In this document: one piece after another, positions 19,052 to 32,176 of the stretch
How positions within the stretch are numbered: the first letter of the stretch is position 1
Layout: each line of letters opens with the position of its first letter
From: Vibrio mediterranei
GTDB lineage: Bacteria; Pseudomonadota; Gammaproteobacteria; Enterobacterales; Vibrionaceae
NCBI RefSeq assembly: GCF_900088415.1
Contig: NZ_FLLQ01000003.1
Span: 372,001 to 436,000 of the forward strand
DNA: 64,000 bases
Reading direction: 5' to 3'
Program-made: the position numbers and the translations under genes
Notes under the pieces: generated by a model
Database searches by the model: none
Seen by the model: the letters and a program-made list of their open reading frames with translations, nothing else
Told to the model about the DNA's origin: nothing

Positions 19052-20311
19052 ATGAAGAAGCAAATGGTTAAAGGATTAGTGGCCTCTGCAGTAGGTCTAG
19101 CTTGTTTCAGTCAAACAGCATTCGCGAAAGACATCACGGTATGGGCATGGGATCCAAACTTTAATGTGGCCATCATGCAAGAAGCCGCTGAGAAATACGA
19201 AGCGAAGCATGAAGATGTAAACATTAAAGTCGTTGATTTTGCGAAAGCGGATATCGAACAGAAGCTGCATACTATGCTAGCGTCTGGAATCACGTCGGCA
19301 TTGCCTGATGTGGTATTGATTGAAGATTACAATGCTCAGAAATACTTACAGTCATATCCTGGCTCATTTGCTCCTATGACAAATGTCGTTGATTACACTA
19401 AGTTTGCTCCGTACAAAGTGAATGTAATGACCGTCGGCGATGAAGTATATGGCCTACCATTTGATACTGGGGTATCAGGCCTTTACTACCGTACTGATAT
19501 TCTTGAAAAAGCAGGCTTCAGCGCTAAGGACATGGAAAATATTACTTGGGACCGTTTCATTGAAATCGGCAAACAAGTGAAGGAGAAAACGGGCGTTTCC
19601 ATGCTAGGTAATAATCCATCTGACCTTGGTTTGCTGCGCGTCATGATTCAAGGTGCAGGCAGTTGGTACTTCAACCAAGACGGTAGCCTAAACATTGCTA
19701 ACAACAAAGCGCTTGAAGAAGGCATTAAGATTTTCCGTGATCTTCATACTACAGAAATCGCGCGTCCTACCATTGGCTGGTCTGAATGGGTTGGTTCGGT
19801 AAATAGTGGCGCTGTTGCTTCTATTACCACTGGTGTTTGGATTACAGCATCAGTGAAAGCAGGCGAAGGTCAAGAAGGTAAATGGGCCGTTGCGCCAACA
19901 CCACGCCTGAATGTAGAAGGGGCAGTGAACAGCTCTAACCTTGGTGGTTCAAGCTGGTATGTATTGAGTGCATCGAAAGAAGCAGATACAGCCATCGACT
20001 TCTTAAATCAAACTTTTGGCTCTGACAAAGAGTTCTACAACGAAATTCTTAAGAAGCAAGGTGCAGTAGGTTCTTACTTACCAGCTGGTAATACACAAGC
20101 CTACCAATATGAAGATAGCTACTTTAATGACCAAAAGATTTACGCAGACTTCAACAAGTGGGCTGCTGAAATTCCAGCGGTTAACTATGGCATGTACACC
20201 TATGAAGTCGATGCAGCGATTGCAGCGCAGATGCCTTCAATCATGCAGGGTGCACCAATCGACAAAGTCTTAGAAAGTGTTGAGCAACAACTGAAATATC
20301 AGATTCAATAA
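19052..20311 (+). CDS. Galactoside ABC transporter, substrate-binding protein
   Basis: Exported sugar-binding protein of family 1 (MalE/UgpB type), 419 residues from ATG 19052. I prefer this start over ATG 19037 because it gives a normal signal peptide (MKKQMVKGLVASAVGLACF...TAFA, cleavage before KDITVWAWD) and has a GAG element about 9 bp upstream. Gene order (binding protein, two permeases, lacZ, ATPase) equals that of the Agrobacterium lactose operon lacEFGZK, so this is the probable LacE equivalent. The ligand, lactose or another beta-galactoside, is inferred from the linked lacZ and the GalR box. Confidence 0.88.
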   Translation: MKKQMVKGLVASAVGLACFSQTAFAKDITVWAWDPNFNVAIMQEAAEKYEAKHEDVNIKVVDFAKADIEQKLHTMLASGITSALPDVVLIEDYNAQKYLQSYPGSFAPMTNVVDYTKFAPYKVNVMTVGDEVYGLPFDTGVSGLYYRTDILEKAGFSAKDMENITWDRFIEIGKQVKEKTGVSMLGNNPSDLGLLRVMIQGAGSWYFNQDGSLNIANNKALEEGIKIFRDLHTTEIARPTIGWSEWVGSVNSGAVASITTGVWITASVKAGEGQEGKWAVAPTPRLNVEGAVNSSNLGGSSWYVLSASKEADTAIDFLNQTFGSDKEFYNEILKKQGAVGSYLPAGNTQAYQYEDSYFNDQKIYADFNKWAAEIPAVNYGMYTYEVDAAIAAQMPSIMQGAPIDKVLESVEQQLKYQIQ

Positions 20312-20324
20312 TCGTTTTTCCTTT

Positions 20325-20357
20325 GCCCCCATCTCTGCTGCGAGTCAGGGTGGGGGC
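20325..20357 (+). other. GC-rich hairpin between binding-protein and permease genes
   Basis: GCCCCCA / TGGGGGC with an inner loop of 19 nt; a T-rich stretch (CCTTTTCTTCTCTTT) follows. A leaky terminator or RNase barrier here would give more binding protein than permease, as is usual for such operons. Confidence 0.55.
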
Positions 20358-20383
20358 CTTTTCTTCTCTTTGTTGGTGTCATT

Positions 20384-21300
20384 ATGAGTGAATTAGTCAA
20401 GACGATTAAGTCTAACTCCAAAAACAATAAAAATAGCTTTCAGCGTTTTTATGATATTAATGGCTGGGGTTTCGTATTACCTGCCGTCATATTAGTGTCC
20501 TTATTTATGATCTATCCAATAGTGAATTCACTTTGGATGGCTATGCACTCTGGACGTGGTGTTATTATGGAGTTCGTTGGTTTTGGCAACGTAACTCGTT
20601 TATTTAACGATCCTGTATTTTTAAAAGCGCTCTCGAATACGTTTATTTTCTTGATTATTCAAGTGCCTATTATGATCTTGCTTTCGTTAGCATTATCGTC
20701 TTGTTTAAACTCACCAAATCTTAAGTTCAGAAGCTTATTCCGCTTAGCGATTTTCCTACCATGTGTTACTTCCTTGGTAGCTTACTCGATTCTATTTAAG
20801 AGTATGTTTGCGTATGAAGGTATTGTGAACTCATTCCTTATGTGGACAGGCATTGTAAGCGACCCAATTCCATGGATGGCTGACCCATTTTGGGCCAAAG
20901 TAACCATTATTATTGCGATTACGTGGCGCTGGACTGGCTATAACATGATCTTCTTCTTGTCTGCAATGCAGAACATAGATAAGTCAATTTATGAAGCTGC
21001 GCGTATTGAAGGTGTGAGTCCTATTAAACAGTTCTTCTTTATTACGGTTCCCTTGCTTAAGCCAGTAATCCTATTTACTACGGTTATGTCGACCATTGGT
21101 ACATTGCAGTTATTTGATGAGGTGGTGAATATTACCGCTGGTGGTCCTGCGAATGAAACTCTAACGTTATCTATGTATATCTATGACCTGTCATTTAAGT
21201 TTGTTCCAAACTTTGGTTATGCAGCAACGGTATCGTACGTCATCGTATTCTTTGCCGCTATTCTAGCAATGCTTCAATTTAGAATTGCGAGGGATAAATA

Positions 21301-21301
<1 letters not shown>
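20384..21301 (+). CDS. Galactoside ABC transporter permease (MalF type)
   Basis: Inner-membrane permease of 305 residues with six predicted spans, the first at residues about 32-55. The conserved EAA loop that contacts the ATPase reads EAARIEGVSPIKQFFFITVPLLKP near residue 204. It belongs to the carbohydrate uptake transporter 1 family and pairs with the next gene. Its stop codon overlaps the ATG of the next permease by one base, indicating translational coupling. LacF is the equivalent in the Agrobacterium operon. Confidence 0.9.
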
Positions 21302-25234
<3,933 letters not shown>

Positions 25235-25260
25235 CGTTTCATCATTCATAAAGATTGAAC

Positions 25261-25292
25261 TTCGCTTGCTAAGGAGACGCTTAGCAAGCGAA
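25261..25292 (+). other. Perfect 13-bp hairpin between lacZ and the ATPase gene
   Basis: TTCGCTTGCTAAG / CTTAGCAAGCGAA with a 6-nt loop, no T-run. It is probably an mRNA processing or stabilising element in the galactoside operon. Confidence 0.6.
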
Positions 25293-25314
25293 CAAAAAGA
25301 ATAAAGGATAGAAC

Positions 25315-26400
25315 ATGGCAGATATTAAACTTTCCAATGTAGTGAAGCGCTATGGTGATGTAACCGTTATTCACGGTGTGGATCTTGATATCAAAAAAGG
25401 CGAATTCGTTGTTTTTGTCGGTCCATCTGGCTGTGGTAAATCAACGCTACTACGTCTAATTGCTGGTCTAGAAGAGATCACCGATGGTGTTTTAGAAATT
25501 GATAACAAAGTGGTGAACCATGTTGACCCGGCTGAGCGTGGAATTGCGATGGTATTCCAATCGTACGCGCTATATCCGCATTTAACGGTTGAGGAGAACA
25601 TGGGCTTTGGGATGAAGATGAATGGCTTCCCTAAAGACGAAATCAAAACGCGAGTAGACCGCGCAGCAAAAGCCCTACAACTTGATCATCTAATGGATCG
25701 CAAACCTAAAGATATGTCAGGCGGTCAGCGTCAGCGTGTGGCGATTGGGCGTGCGATTGTTCGTGATCCAAAAGTATTCTTGTTTGACGAGCCTCTATCA
25801 AACCTTGATGCCGAACTGCGTGTAGACATGCGCTTGCAAATTGCCAGTTTGCACCGCGAGCTTGATACCACGATGATCTACGTTACCCACGACCAGGTAG
25901 AGGCGATGACCCTAGCTGATAAGATTGTCGTATTGCGTGATGGTCAAGTAGAGCAAGTAGGTTCTCCGCTTGAGCTCTACAACAGCCCAGCTAACGAGTT
26001 TGTGGCTGGTTTTATTGGTTCGCCAAAGATGAACATGCTACCTGCACACGTTACCAGTGTAGGTGATGACAGCATTACCATTTCATTACCAGATGAGCAG
26101 TCTATTAAGGTCAAGGTGGATACGTCTAAAGTAAAAGAAGGCGATAAGGTGAGCTTTGGTCTGCGTCCTGAGCATATTGCTTTAGATAACTCTGGTGAGC
26201 AGAAGCTTCATTTCTCAACACAAGCGGTAGAGCGCTTGGGGAACAGCACATACCTGTTTGGTATGGTAGCGGGCTTTGATAACTATCGAGTGCACGTTTC
26301 AGGTGACTTTGAAGTGGTTCGTGGTGATGAGTTGGATCTGAGTTTCAATGTAGAAGATTGCCATATCTTCTTAGATTCACTTTGTATTTCGAACATCTAA
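25315..26400 (+). CDS. Galactoside ABC transporter ATP-binding protein (MalK/UgpC type)
   Basis: ATPase of 361 residues. Walker A is GPSGCGKST near residue 38, the Q-loop is in MVFQSYALYPH, the signature is MSGGQRQRVAIG near 134, Walker B is VFLFDEPLSN, and the switch histidine is in YVTHDQ. The C-terminal TOBE domain (from about 235) is typical of carbohydrate importers. It closes the operon and is the LacK equivalent. The ribosome site is AAAGGATAG before ATG 25315. A strong terminator follows. Confidence 0.92.
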   Translation: MADIKLSNVVKRYGDVTVIHGVDLDIKKGEFVVFVGPSGCGKSTLLRLIAGLEEITDGVLEIDNKVVNHVDPAERGIAMVFQSYALYPHLTVEENMGFGMKMNGFPKDEIKTRVDRAAKALQLDHLMDRKPKDMSGGQRQRVAIGRAIVRDPKVFLFDEPLSNLDAELRVDMRLQIASLHRELDTTMIYVTHDQVEAMTLADKIVVLRDGQVEQVGSPLELYNSPANEFVAGFIGSPKMNMLPAHVTSVGDDSITISLPDEQSIKVKVDTSKVKEGDKVSFGLRPEHIALDNSGEQKLHFSTQAVERLGNSTYLFGMVAGFDNYRVHVSGDFEVVRGDELDLSFNVEDCHIFLDSLCISNI

Positions 26401-26406
26401 CTAAAG

Positions 26407-26433
26407 TGGGCTAGCAATCGCTAGCCCATTTTT
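26407..26433 (+). terminator. Terminator of the galactoside operon
   Basis: TGGGCTAGC / GCTAGCCCA with loop AATC, followed by T5. Confidence 0.9.
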
Positions 26434-26434
26434 C

Positions 26435-26458
26435 TATCCGCTACTTTTTATCCGCTAC
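26435..26458. repeat. Short direct repeat at the 3' end of the MATE gene
   Basis: TATCCGCTAC occurs twice with 4 bp between (26435-26444 and 26449-26458). The second copy contains the stop codon of the MATE gene on the minus strand, so a local duplication may have reshaped this gene end. Confidence 0.7.
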
Positions 26459-27798
26459 GTCAAGGCGAAGCGTGTCCATACTTTAGAGCGCCAGCGTCGA
26501 ATCATTACGATACCGCGAACCCACTCATCCATACCAATAGCAATCCAAGCGCCTATTACGCCATAGCCCCAATGAATGCCAAGCAGATAGGCAAACAGAA
26601 CCGCAATACCCCACATGCTCAAGATTCCCATTTTTACAGGGAACTTGATATCGCCAGCACCTTTGAGTGCGGCGATGAATATTAAGTTGGATACGCGTCC
26701 AGACTCGACAAATATTGAACCGCCAATAAGCAGTGCCACCAAAACAACAATTTCGCTATCTTGTGTGAACAGATCAATCAATGGATAACGGAACAGAAAC
26801 AGCAGTACAACAATACCAGTCGATGCGATTAGGCCCACTAAATAGTATTTTTGAACTCGGCCTAAGATGTCATCGATCCAGCCTTTACCGATAAAGTAGC
26901 TGGCCTGAATTTGTCCGGCTTGCCCAAGAGCTAATGCAAAAGCAAACGACACGCGAGTGATGTTCTGTGCGTAAGTGTAAGCGGCAAGGGAGGAGGTTCC
27001 CATCTGCACCACGAAATATACGATGGTCATTTGCGCCATGTTGTAAGAGAGAATTTCTCCGGCGTTCATGGCACCGATCTTCATAATCTTTTTGTACAGT
27101 GCTTTAGGGATCTCGCGCCATTGGTTAAATGGCAGCTCAATGCGTTTTTTACGAACGACCCAGATCATCAATAAGGTACCGATCACTTGGCTGACTACTG
27201 TCGCAGTCGCAACGCCACTAACGCCAAAGACTGGCAACCCAAATGGTTGGTACAGCGCTACATAGTTACCGGCGATATTAATCACCCCAGCGATGAGGTT
27301 GATGACCATAGGGGATCGTGAGTAACCATGACTACGCAATATTGTAGTCAGTACTATGCCTATGGTGACATTGAACGTCATGGAGCCGCTGATGATCAGG
27401 TATTCGTAACCAAAGGCTGCTACTTGATCTTCAAGACCAAATAGCGCGATAAAATGTTCCGCCCCTAAAAACAGTGACAGACTGAGAACGCCACCGACCA
27501 CTACCGCTAACAGGATACTGGCAACACCAGTTTGTGCAGACTCGCTGAATTTGGATGCGCCGTTGTATTGAGCGATAAGTATTCCTGTACCACTGCTTAC
27601 CATCATGGAAACAACAATCAAGAAGAAAGTAATTTGGGTAATAACACCAACAGCGGATACCGCTAAGTCGGAGTACCCACTGAGCATAAACACATCCGTG
27701 GTATTAAGTGCGGTTCTTAGCAAAACTTCAATAAAGATTGGCCAAGTCAACGCTACGATATTCATTCGTTTGCTGAGCGCTGAAGCATTTTCAGACAT
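26455..27798 (-). CDS. MATE family efflux transporter
   Basis: Inner-membrane protein of 447 residues with about twelve predicted spans in two related halves, matching the multidrug and toxin extrusion family (NorM/DinF relatives; for example the IFIEVLLRTALNTTDVFML segment near residue 18 matches MatE domain 1). Such proteins export cationic drugs with a sodium or proton gradient. It is placed between two GalR-controlled operons but on the opposite strand. A GalR-like box lies 118 bp upstream of its start. The substrate is unknown. Confidence 0.88.
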   Translation of the reverse strand: MSENASALSKRMNIVALTWPIFIEVLLRTALNTTDVFMLSGYSDLAVSAVGVITQITFFLIVVSMMVSSGTGILIAQYNGASKFSESAQTGVASILLAVVVGGVLSLSLFLGAEHFIALFGLEDQVAAFGYEYLIISGSMTFNVTIGIVLTTILRSHGYSRSPMVINLIAGVINIAGNYVALYQPFGLPVFGVSGVATATVVSQVIGTLLMIWVVRKKRIELPFNQWREIPKALYKKIMKIGAMNAGEILSYNMAQMTIVYFVVQMGTSSLAAYTYAQNITRVSFAFALALGQAGQIQASYFIGKGWIDDILGRVQKYYLVGLIASTGIVVLLFLFRYPLIDLFTQDSEIVVLVALLIGGSIFVESGRVSNLIFIAALKGAGDIKFPVKMGILSMWGIAVLFAYLLGIHWGYGVIGAWIAIGMDEWVRGIVMIRRWRSKVWTRFALT

Positions 27799-27915
27799 TC
27801 GATTACGCCTAATTAAATAGAGGAGCTGATTAAAGGGGCGGCAAGTGTACTCTCAAATAGAGTAAACGCAATACCACTAGTAAAGGTAGGGGATAGTTTG
27901 ACATATTTCGAACTA

Positions 27916-27931
27916 TTGTAAACGTTCTCAT
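27916..27931 (+). promoter_or_regulatory. Upstream GalR-like box
   Basis: TTGTAAACGTTCTCAT, 13 of 16 consensus positions. It lies 230 bp before the main mgl operator and 118 bp from the MATE start; it could be a distal operator for looping or serve the MATE gene. Confidence 0.5.
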
Positions 27932-28100
27932 AGAAGATCGAGAATGCGTAAGAATTACAGCAGCAAAATTCGGTAAAAAAGGAGACCAAGATCTCGATGT
28001 TACACTATGAAACGTTCAGAGAGCTTGTTTTTACATGATGTGTTAACCATTTCAAACAAATTAAACAACTCGTTACAGATGTTGTTACGTTTGTAAATTT

Positions 28101-28116
28101 TTTTAACTTCCTCACA
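28101..28116 (+). promoter_or_regulatory. CRP-like site of the mgl promoter
   Basis: TTTTA-ACTTCC-TCACA, 8 of 10 core positions. It is centred about 41 bp before the expected start of transcription if the -10 is TATACT at 28137-28142, a class II arrangement. Confidence 0.45.
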
Positions 28117-28136
28117 TTAATTGTTCATTTTATCAC

Positions 28137-28142
28137 TATACT
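28137..28142 (+). promoter_or_regulatory. Candidate -10 element of mglBAC
   Basis: TATACT (5 of 6). There is no good -35, which fits a CRP-dependent promoter with the CRP-like site over the -35 region. Confidence 0.45.
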
Positions 28143-28145
28143 CTG

Positions 28146-28161
28146 GGTTAAACGTTTTCAC
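28146..28161 (+). promoter_or_regulatory. GalR-type operator of mglBAC
   Basis: GGTTAAACGTTTTCAC, 14 of 16 consensus positions, immediately after the -10 candidate and thus overlapping the start of transcription. Confidence 0.75.
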
Positions 28162-28240
28162 TTTGAATGCAATTTAGTCAAACAATAACGTTTTTATCCC
28201 CTACACAAACACTATAAAATTAACAAATAGGACTTGTTCA

Positions 28241-29215
28241 ATGAAAAAGTTAACTCTTCTAGCTGCGCTATGTGCTGGTATGGGCTTCGGAACTCAAGCA
28301 GTTGCAAGCACAACAGTAGGTTTTACTATCTACAAGTACGACGATAACTTCATGTCTGTAGTTCGCCAAGCTATCGAGAAAGAAGCAGGCCAAGACAGCG
28401 ATACTCGCATCCTGATGAACGATTCTCAGAACAGCCAGTCTATGCAAAATGACCAAGTTGATGTAATGCTTGCTCGTGGCGTTCAAGCGCTTGCTATCAA
28501 CCTAGTTGACCCTGCAGCGGCACCAACTATCATCCAGAAAGCGAAAATGGATGATGTGCCAATTGTTTTCTATAACAAAGAACCAAGTGCTAAAGCACTA
28601 GCAAGCTATGATAAGGCTTACTATGTAGGTACTGACTCTAAAGAGTCAGGCATCATCCAAGGTGACTTAATTGCTCAGCAATGGAAAGCGAATCCATCTT
28701 GGGATAAGAACGGCGACGGCGTTCTATCTTATGTTCTTCTTAAAGGCGAACCAGGTCACCCAGATGCAGAAGCACGTACTACGTACTCTGTAAAAACTAT
28801 CAATGACAACGGCATCAAGACTGAAGAGCTACACATGGATACAGGCATGTGGGATACAGCGATGGCGAAAGATAAGATGGACGCATGGTTGTCAGGCCCT
28901 AACGGTAACAAGATTGAAGTGGTTATTGCTAACAACGACGGTATGGCAATGGGCGCAGTAGAAGCTCTGAAAGGTGCGGGTGCTGATATCCCTGTGTTCG
29001 GTGTTGATGCTCTAGCGGAAGCACTAGCGCTTATCAAGTCTGGTGAAATGGCGGGTACTGTACTTAACGATGCAGACTCTCAAGCAAAAGCAACATTTGA
29101 ATTGGCTCGTAACCTAGCAAATGGCAAAGCGGCAACTGAAGGCACTCAGTGGGAACTGAACAACAAAGTTGTACGTGTTCCTTATGTTGGCGTTGATAAG
29201 TCAACTCTAGAATAA
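28241..29215 (+). CDS. mglB: Galactose/methyl-galactoside-binding protein MglB
   Basis: Periplasmic sugar-binding protein of 324 residues of the ribose/galactose class, with a signal peptide of about 22 residues ([23 protein letters not shown]). The mature start [19 protein letters not shown] is close to E. coli MglB, and a calcium-loop-like segment is seen ([16 protein letters not shown]). It binds glucose or galactose for the MglAC importer and in enteric bacteria also serves the Trg chemoreceptor. It is the first gene of mglBAC, followed by a stable hairpin. GalR and CRP-like sites precede it. Confidence 0.95.
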   Translation: MKKLTLLAALCAGMGFGTQAVASTTVGFTIYKYDDNFMSVVRQAIEKEAGQDSDTRILMNDSQNSQSMQNDQVDVMLARGVQALAINLVDPAAAPTIIQKAKMDDVPIVFYNKEPSAKALASYDKAYYVGTDSKESGIIQGDLIAQQWKANPSWDKNGDGVLSYVLLKGEPGHPDAEARTTYSVKTINDNGIKTEELHMDTGMWDTAMAKDKMDAWLSGPNGNKIEVVIANNDGMAMGAVEALKGAGADIPVFGVDALAEALALIKSGEMAGTVLNDADSQAKATFELARNLANGKAATEGTQWELNNKVVRVPYVGVDKSTLE

Positions 29216-29224
29216 TCTCGCAAA

Positions 29225-29252
29225 TAAGGGAGAAGTGATAACTTCTCCCTTA
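29225..29252 (+). other. Perfect 12-bp hairpin after mglB
   Basis: TAAGGGAGAAGT / ACTTCTCCCTTA with loop GATA, 9 bp after the mglB stop, no T-run. It probably protects the mglB message so that more binding protein than ATPase and permease is made. Confidence 0.65.
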
Positions 29253-29271
29253 ATCCCTACCAAGCATATCG

Positions 29272-29297
29272 ATACCAATCATTAAAATTATTGGTAT
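29272..29297 (+). other. Second small inverted repeat in the mglB-mglA gap
   Basis: ATACCAAT / ATTGGTAT with a 10-nt AT-rich loop. A related TAATACCAG word follows at about 29322. Function unknown. Confidence 0.4.
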
Positions 29298-29350
29298 GGG
29301 ATTGTTTTGTCTGATTTCTACCTAATACCAGATAATTAATAAGTGATGCC

Positions 29351-30859
29351 ATGGAAAATCAACAGCATGAATTTCTGTTAGAAATGACAGGGGTGAGTAA
29401 GTCTTTCCCAGGGGTTAAGGCATTAGACAAGGTAAATCTTAAAGTTCGACCACACTCTATTCATGCGTTAATGGGTGAGAATGGGGCGGGTAAGTCGACG
29501 TTACTAAAATGCCTATTCGGAATATACGAAAAAGATGAAGGCGATATTGTTTTCCTAGGAAAACATGTCGATTTTCAATCATCAAAAGAAGCATTGGAAT
29601 CTGGGGTTTCAATGGTTCACCAAGAATTGAACCAGGTACTGCAATGTACCGTTATGGATAATATTTGGCTTGGCCGCTATCCAAAGAAAGGCCTCTTTGT
29701 CGATCACGACAAAATGTATCATGATACCAAAGAGATCTTTAAAGAACTCGACATCAATATCGATCCTAAAGTAAAAGTGAATACCTTATCGGTATCACAA
29801 ATGCAGATGTTGGAAATCGCTAAAGCGTTCTCTTACGATGCAAAAATCGTCATCATGGACGAGCCAACCTCCTCTCTCACTGAGAAAGAGGTAAACCACT
29901 TATTTACCATTATCAAGAAATTGAAAGATAAAGGGTGTGGCGTTGTTTATATCTCACACAAAATGGAAGAGATCTTTGCCATTTGTGATGACATCACCAT
30001 TCTCCGTGATGGTCAATGGGTCGATACGCGCCCTCTTGAAGGTCTCACTATGGACTCTATTATCGCCATGATGGTAGGTCGTGAACTGACGCAGCGTTTC
30101 CCAGAAAAAAGCAATGTACCTAAAGAAACGATTCTTGAGGTCAAAAATCTCACCGCACTTAACCAACCTTCTATTCAAGATGTCTCATTTGAACTTAAAG
30201 CCGGCGAAATCCTAGGGGTTGCAGGTTTGGTGGGTTCAAAACGAACTGACATCGTGGAAACCATTTTTGGTGTTCGAGAGCGCAGTGAAGGCACGATTTT
30301 GCTTAACGGCAAAGAGATGCGAAATCGAGATGCGCATGAGGCGATCAACAATGGTTTTGCTTTGGTTACCGAAGAGCGCCGCTCGACCGGTATCTATGGC
30401 AACCTTGATATTACCTTTAACTCCTTAGTGGCGAACGTTGAGGAATACAAAACCAAGTCTGGTTTGCTAAGCAATAAGAAAATGAAAAGTGACACTCAAT
30501 GGGTGATTGATTCAATGAGCGTGAAGACGCCGGGTCATGAAACGGCGATTGGATCACTGTCTGGTGGTAACCAACAAAAGGTCATCATTGGTCGCTGGTT
30601 GTTAACGCAACCTGAAATTCTCATGCTTGATGAACCAACTCGTGGTATCGACGTTGGTGCGAAGTTCGAAATCTATCAACTTATTTTAGAGTTAGCGAAG
30701 AAGAACAAAGGCATCATCATTATCTCTTCAGAAATGCCGGAACTATTGGGTATCACCGACCGAATTCTTGTGATGAGTAATGGTCGTGCTGCTGGTGTCG
30801 TCGAGACGAAGAATACTACTCAGAATGAAATTTTAGAGCTGGCCTCTCGTTACCTCTAG
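29351..30859 (+). CDS. mglA: Galactose/methyl-galactoside ABC transporter ATPase MglA
   Basis: Tandem ABC ATPase of 502 residues. The first domain has Walker [10 protein letters not shown] near residue 42, signature [14 protein letters not shown] and Walker [11 protein letters not shown]. In the second domain the P-loop is degenerate (GLVGSKRTD), while the signature [12 protein letters not shown] and Walker [12 protein letters not shown] are kept; this asymmetry is normal for RbsA/MglA. It is encoded 135 bp after mglB, a gap occupied by hairpins, and 10 bp before mglC. It energises galactose uptake at the inner membrane. Confidence 0.95.
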   Translation: MENQQHEFLLEMTGVSKSFPGVKALDKVNLKVRPHSIHALMGENGAGKSTLLKCLFGIYEKDEGDIVFLGKHVDFQSSKEALESGVSMVHQELNQVLQCTVMDNIWLGRYPKKGLFVDHDKMYHDTKEIFKELDINIDPKVKVNTLSVSQMQMLEIAKAFSYDAKIVIMDEPTSSLTEKEVNHLFTIIKKLKDKGCGVVYISHKMEEIFAICDDITILRDGQWVDTRPLEGLTMDSIIAMMVGRELTQRFPEKSNVPKETILEVKNLTALNQPSIQDVSFELKAGEILGVAGLVGSKRTDIVETIFGVRERSEGTILLNGKEMRNRDAHEAINNGFALVTEERRSTGIYGNLDITFNSLVANVEEYKTKSGLLSNKKMKSDTQWVIDSMSVKTPGHETAIGSLSGGNQQKVIIGRWLLTQPEILMLDEPTRGIDVGAKFEIYQLILELAKKNKGIIIISSEMPELLGITDRILVMSNGRAAGVVETKNTTQNEILELASRYL

Positions 30860-30869
30860 GAAAAATATT

Positions 30870-31877
30870 ATGGACTCAGTAAAAACATTTGCACTAAAGC
30901 ACCTCAAAGAAGGGGCTATTTATGCGGTTCTTTTTATCTTGTTAGCGGTCATCGTGATTCAAGAGCCGTCTTTCTTAAGTTTACGTAACTTCAGTAACAT
31001 CCTGACTCAGTCCTCGGTGCGTGTCATTATCGCTCTGGGTGTGGCTGGCTTGATTGTGACGCAGGGTACTGACCTTTCTGCGGGCCGTCAGGTTGGTTTA
31101 GCAGCGGTGGTCTCCGCGACGTTACTGCAATCCGTTGACAACGTAAATAAGGTTTTCCCAAGCATTGGTGAAGTGCCAATTGTTGCAGTTATCCTTGTTG
31201 TTTGTGCTCTCGGTGCAATCATCGGTTTAGTGAACGGTATCATCGTTGCTTATCTTAAAGTAACACCATTTATCGCCACACTGGGTACGATGATCATCGT
31301 TTATGGTATCAACTCTCTTTATTACGACTCGGTAGGTGCATCACCGATTGCTGGCTTCGATGAGCGCTTTTCTGTGTTCACGCAAGGCTTTATAAGGATG
31401 GGAGATTTTAGGTTTTCCTACATAACCTTCTACGCCATTATCGCCATCATCTTTATGTGGATTTTATGGAATAAGACGGTCTTTGGTAAAAACATCTTTG
31501 CAGTGGGTGGTAACCCGGAAGCGGCGAAAGTATCGGGCGTTAACGTACCAATGACACTGTTGAAAGTGTACGCGTTGTCTGGTGTATTCTACGCTTTCGG
31601 CGGTATGTTAGAAGCAGGCCGTATCGGTAGTGCCACCAACAACTTAGGTTTCCTCTACGAGCTTGATGCTATTGCGGCCTGTGTGGTGGGTGGTGTGTCC
31701 TTCGCGGGTGGTGTCGGTAGTATTGCCGGGGTCGTTACCGGTGTTCTTATCTTCACCGTTATCAACTATGGTATGACTTATATTGGCGTAAGCCCGTACT
31801 GGCAGTACATCATTAAAGGTTCCATCATTATCTTCGCAGTCGCACTTGACTCAATGAAGTACGCGAACAAGAAGTAA
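30870..31877 (+). CDS. mglC: Galactose/methyl-galactoside ABC transporter permease MglC
   Basis: Inner-membrane permease of 335 residues with eight to ten hydrophobic spans. The branched-chain/ribose-type permease motif is seen (GNPEAAKVSGVNV, near residue 212) and VVGGVSFAGGVGS near residue 272. It is close to E. coli MglC in length (336) and sequence. It is the last gene of mglBAC; a terminator follows at once, then the gal promoter region. Confidence 0.95.
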   Translation: MDSVKTFALKHLKEGAIYAVLFILLAVIVIQEPSFLSLRNFSNILTQSSVRVIIALGVAGLIVTQGTDLSAGRQVGLAAVVSATLLQSVDNVNKVFPSIGEVPIVAVILVVCALGAIIGLVNGIIVAYLKVTPFIATLGTMIIVYGINSLYYDSVGASPIAGFDERFSVFTQGFIRMGDFRFSYITFYAIIAIIFMWILWNKTVFGKNIFAVGGNPEAAKVSGVNVPMTLLKVYALSGVFYAFGGMLEAGRIGSATNNLGFLYELDAIAACVVGGVSFAGGVGSIAGVVTGVLIFTVINYGMTYIGVSPYWQYIIKGSIIIFAVALDSMKYANKK

Positions 31878-31885
31878 CTTCCAAT

Positions 31886-31910
31886 AGGCGTCCATTTCGG
31901 GCGCCTTTTT
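31886..31910 (+). terminator. Terminator of mglBAC
   Basis: AGGCGTCC / GGGCGCCT stem (one G-U pair), loop ATTTC, then T5. Confidence 0.8.
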
Positions 31911-31940
31911 GTTTCCTTTTCACAGCTATTGGTTAAATTT

Positions 31941-31956
31941 GTGTAATCGTTTAACT
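31941..31956 (+). promoter_or_regulatory. Degenerate upstream GalR-like box before galE
   Basis: GTGTAATCGTTTAACT, 13 of 16 consensus positions with a perfect left half. It is 98 bp upstream of the main gal operator, centre to centre, so it could support a short repression loop. Confidence 0.5.
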
Positions 31957-32038
31957 TTGGTCTATGGGTTTAGGGTCCTTGGCTAAAGGTGTTCATATCC
32001 ACTTTTATGCTATCGGTAGCTGTTTTTTATTGAAATTT

Positions 32039-32054
32039 GTGTAAACGTTTACAC
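32039..32054 (+). promoter_or_regulatory. Perfect GalR operator before galE
   Basis: GTGTAAACGTTTACAC is a perfect 16-bp palindrome and matches the GalR consensus at every fixed position. Its centre is about 60 bp before the predicted start of transcription, like the external operator of E. coli gal. Confidence 0.88.
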
Positions 32055-32056
32055 TT

Positions 32057-32072
32057 TTTGCGCTTGATCACA
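32057..32072 (+). promoter_or_regulatory. CRP-like site of the gal promoter
   Basis: TTTGC-GCTTGA-TCACA, 8 of 10 core positions, directly after the operator and centred about 42 bp before the predicted start of transcription. Confidence 0.5.
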
Positions 32073-32091
32073 GATCGATCTTGCTGGCTAT

Positions 32092-32100
32092 TGCTACAAT
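32092..32100 (+). promoter_or_regulatory. Extended -10 element of the gal operon
   Basis: TGCTACAAT: TG, one base, then TACAAT (5 of 6). There is no matching -35, as for a CRP-assisted gal P1-type promoter. Confidence 0.6.
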
Positions 32101-32176
32101 TTCCTCAGTTTGAAAATAACGAGCGTATTCGCGTAACAACTCGCTCAATAATCAGAGTTTAACGTAGGAGTGTAAT

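Larger units (their letters stand above)
27799..28240. promoter_or_regulatory. Intergenic control region between the MATE gene and mglB
   Basis: 442 bp without a gene. It holds two GalR-like boxes (27916-27931 and 28146-28161), a CRP-like site (28101-28116) and a -10 candidate TATACT (28137-28142) for mglB. The part from 27940 to 28090 shows nothing further that I can support. Confidence 0.7.
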
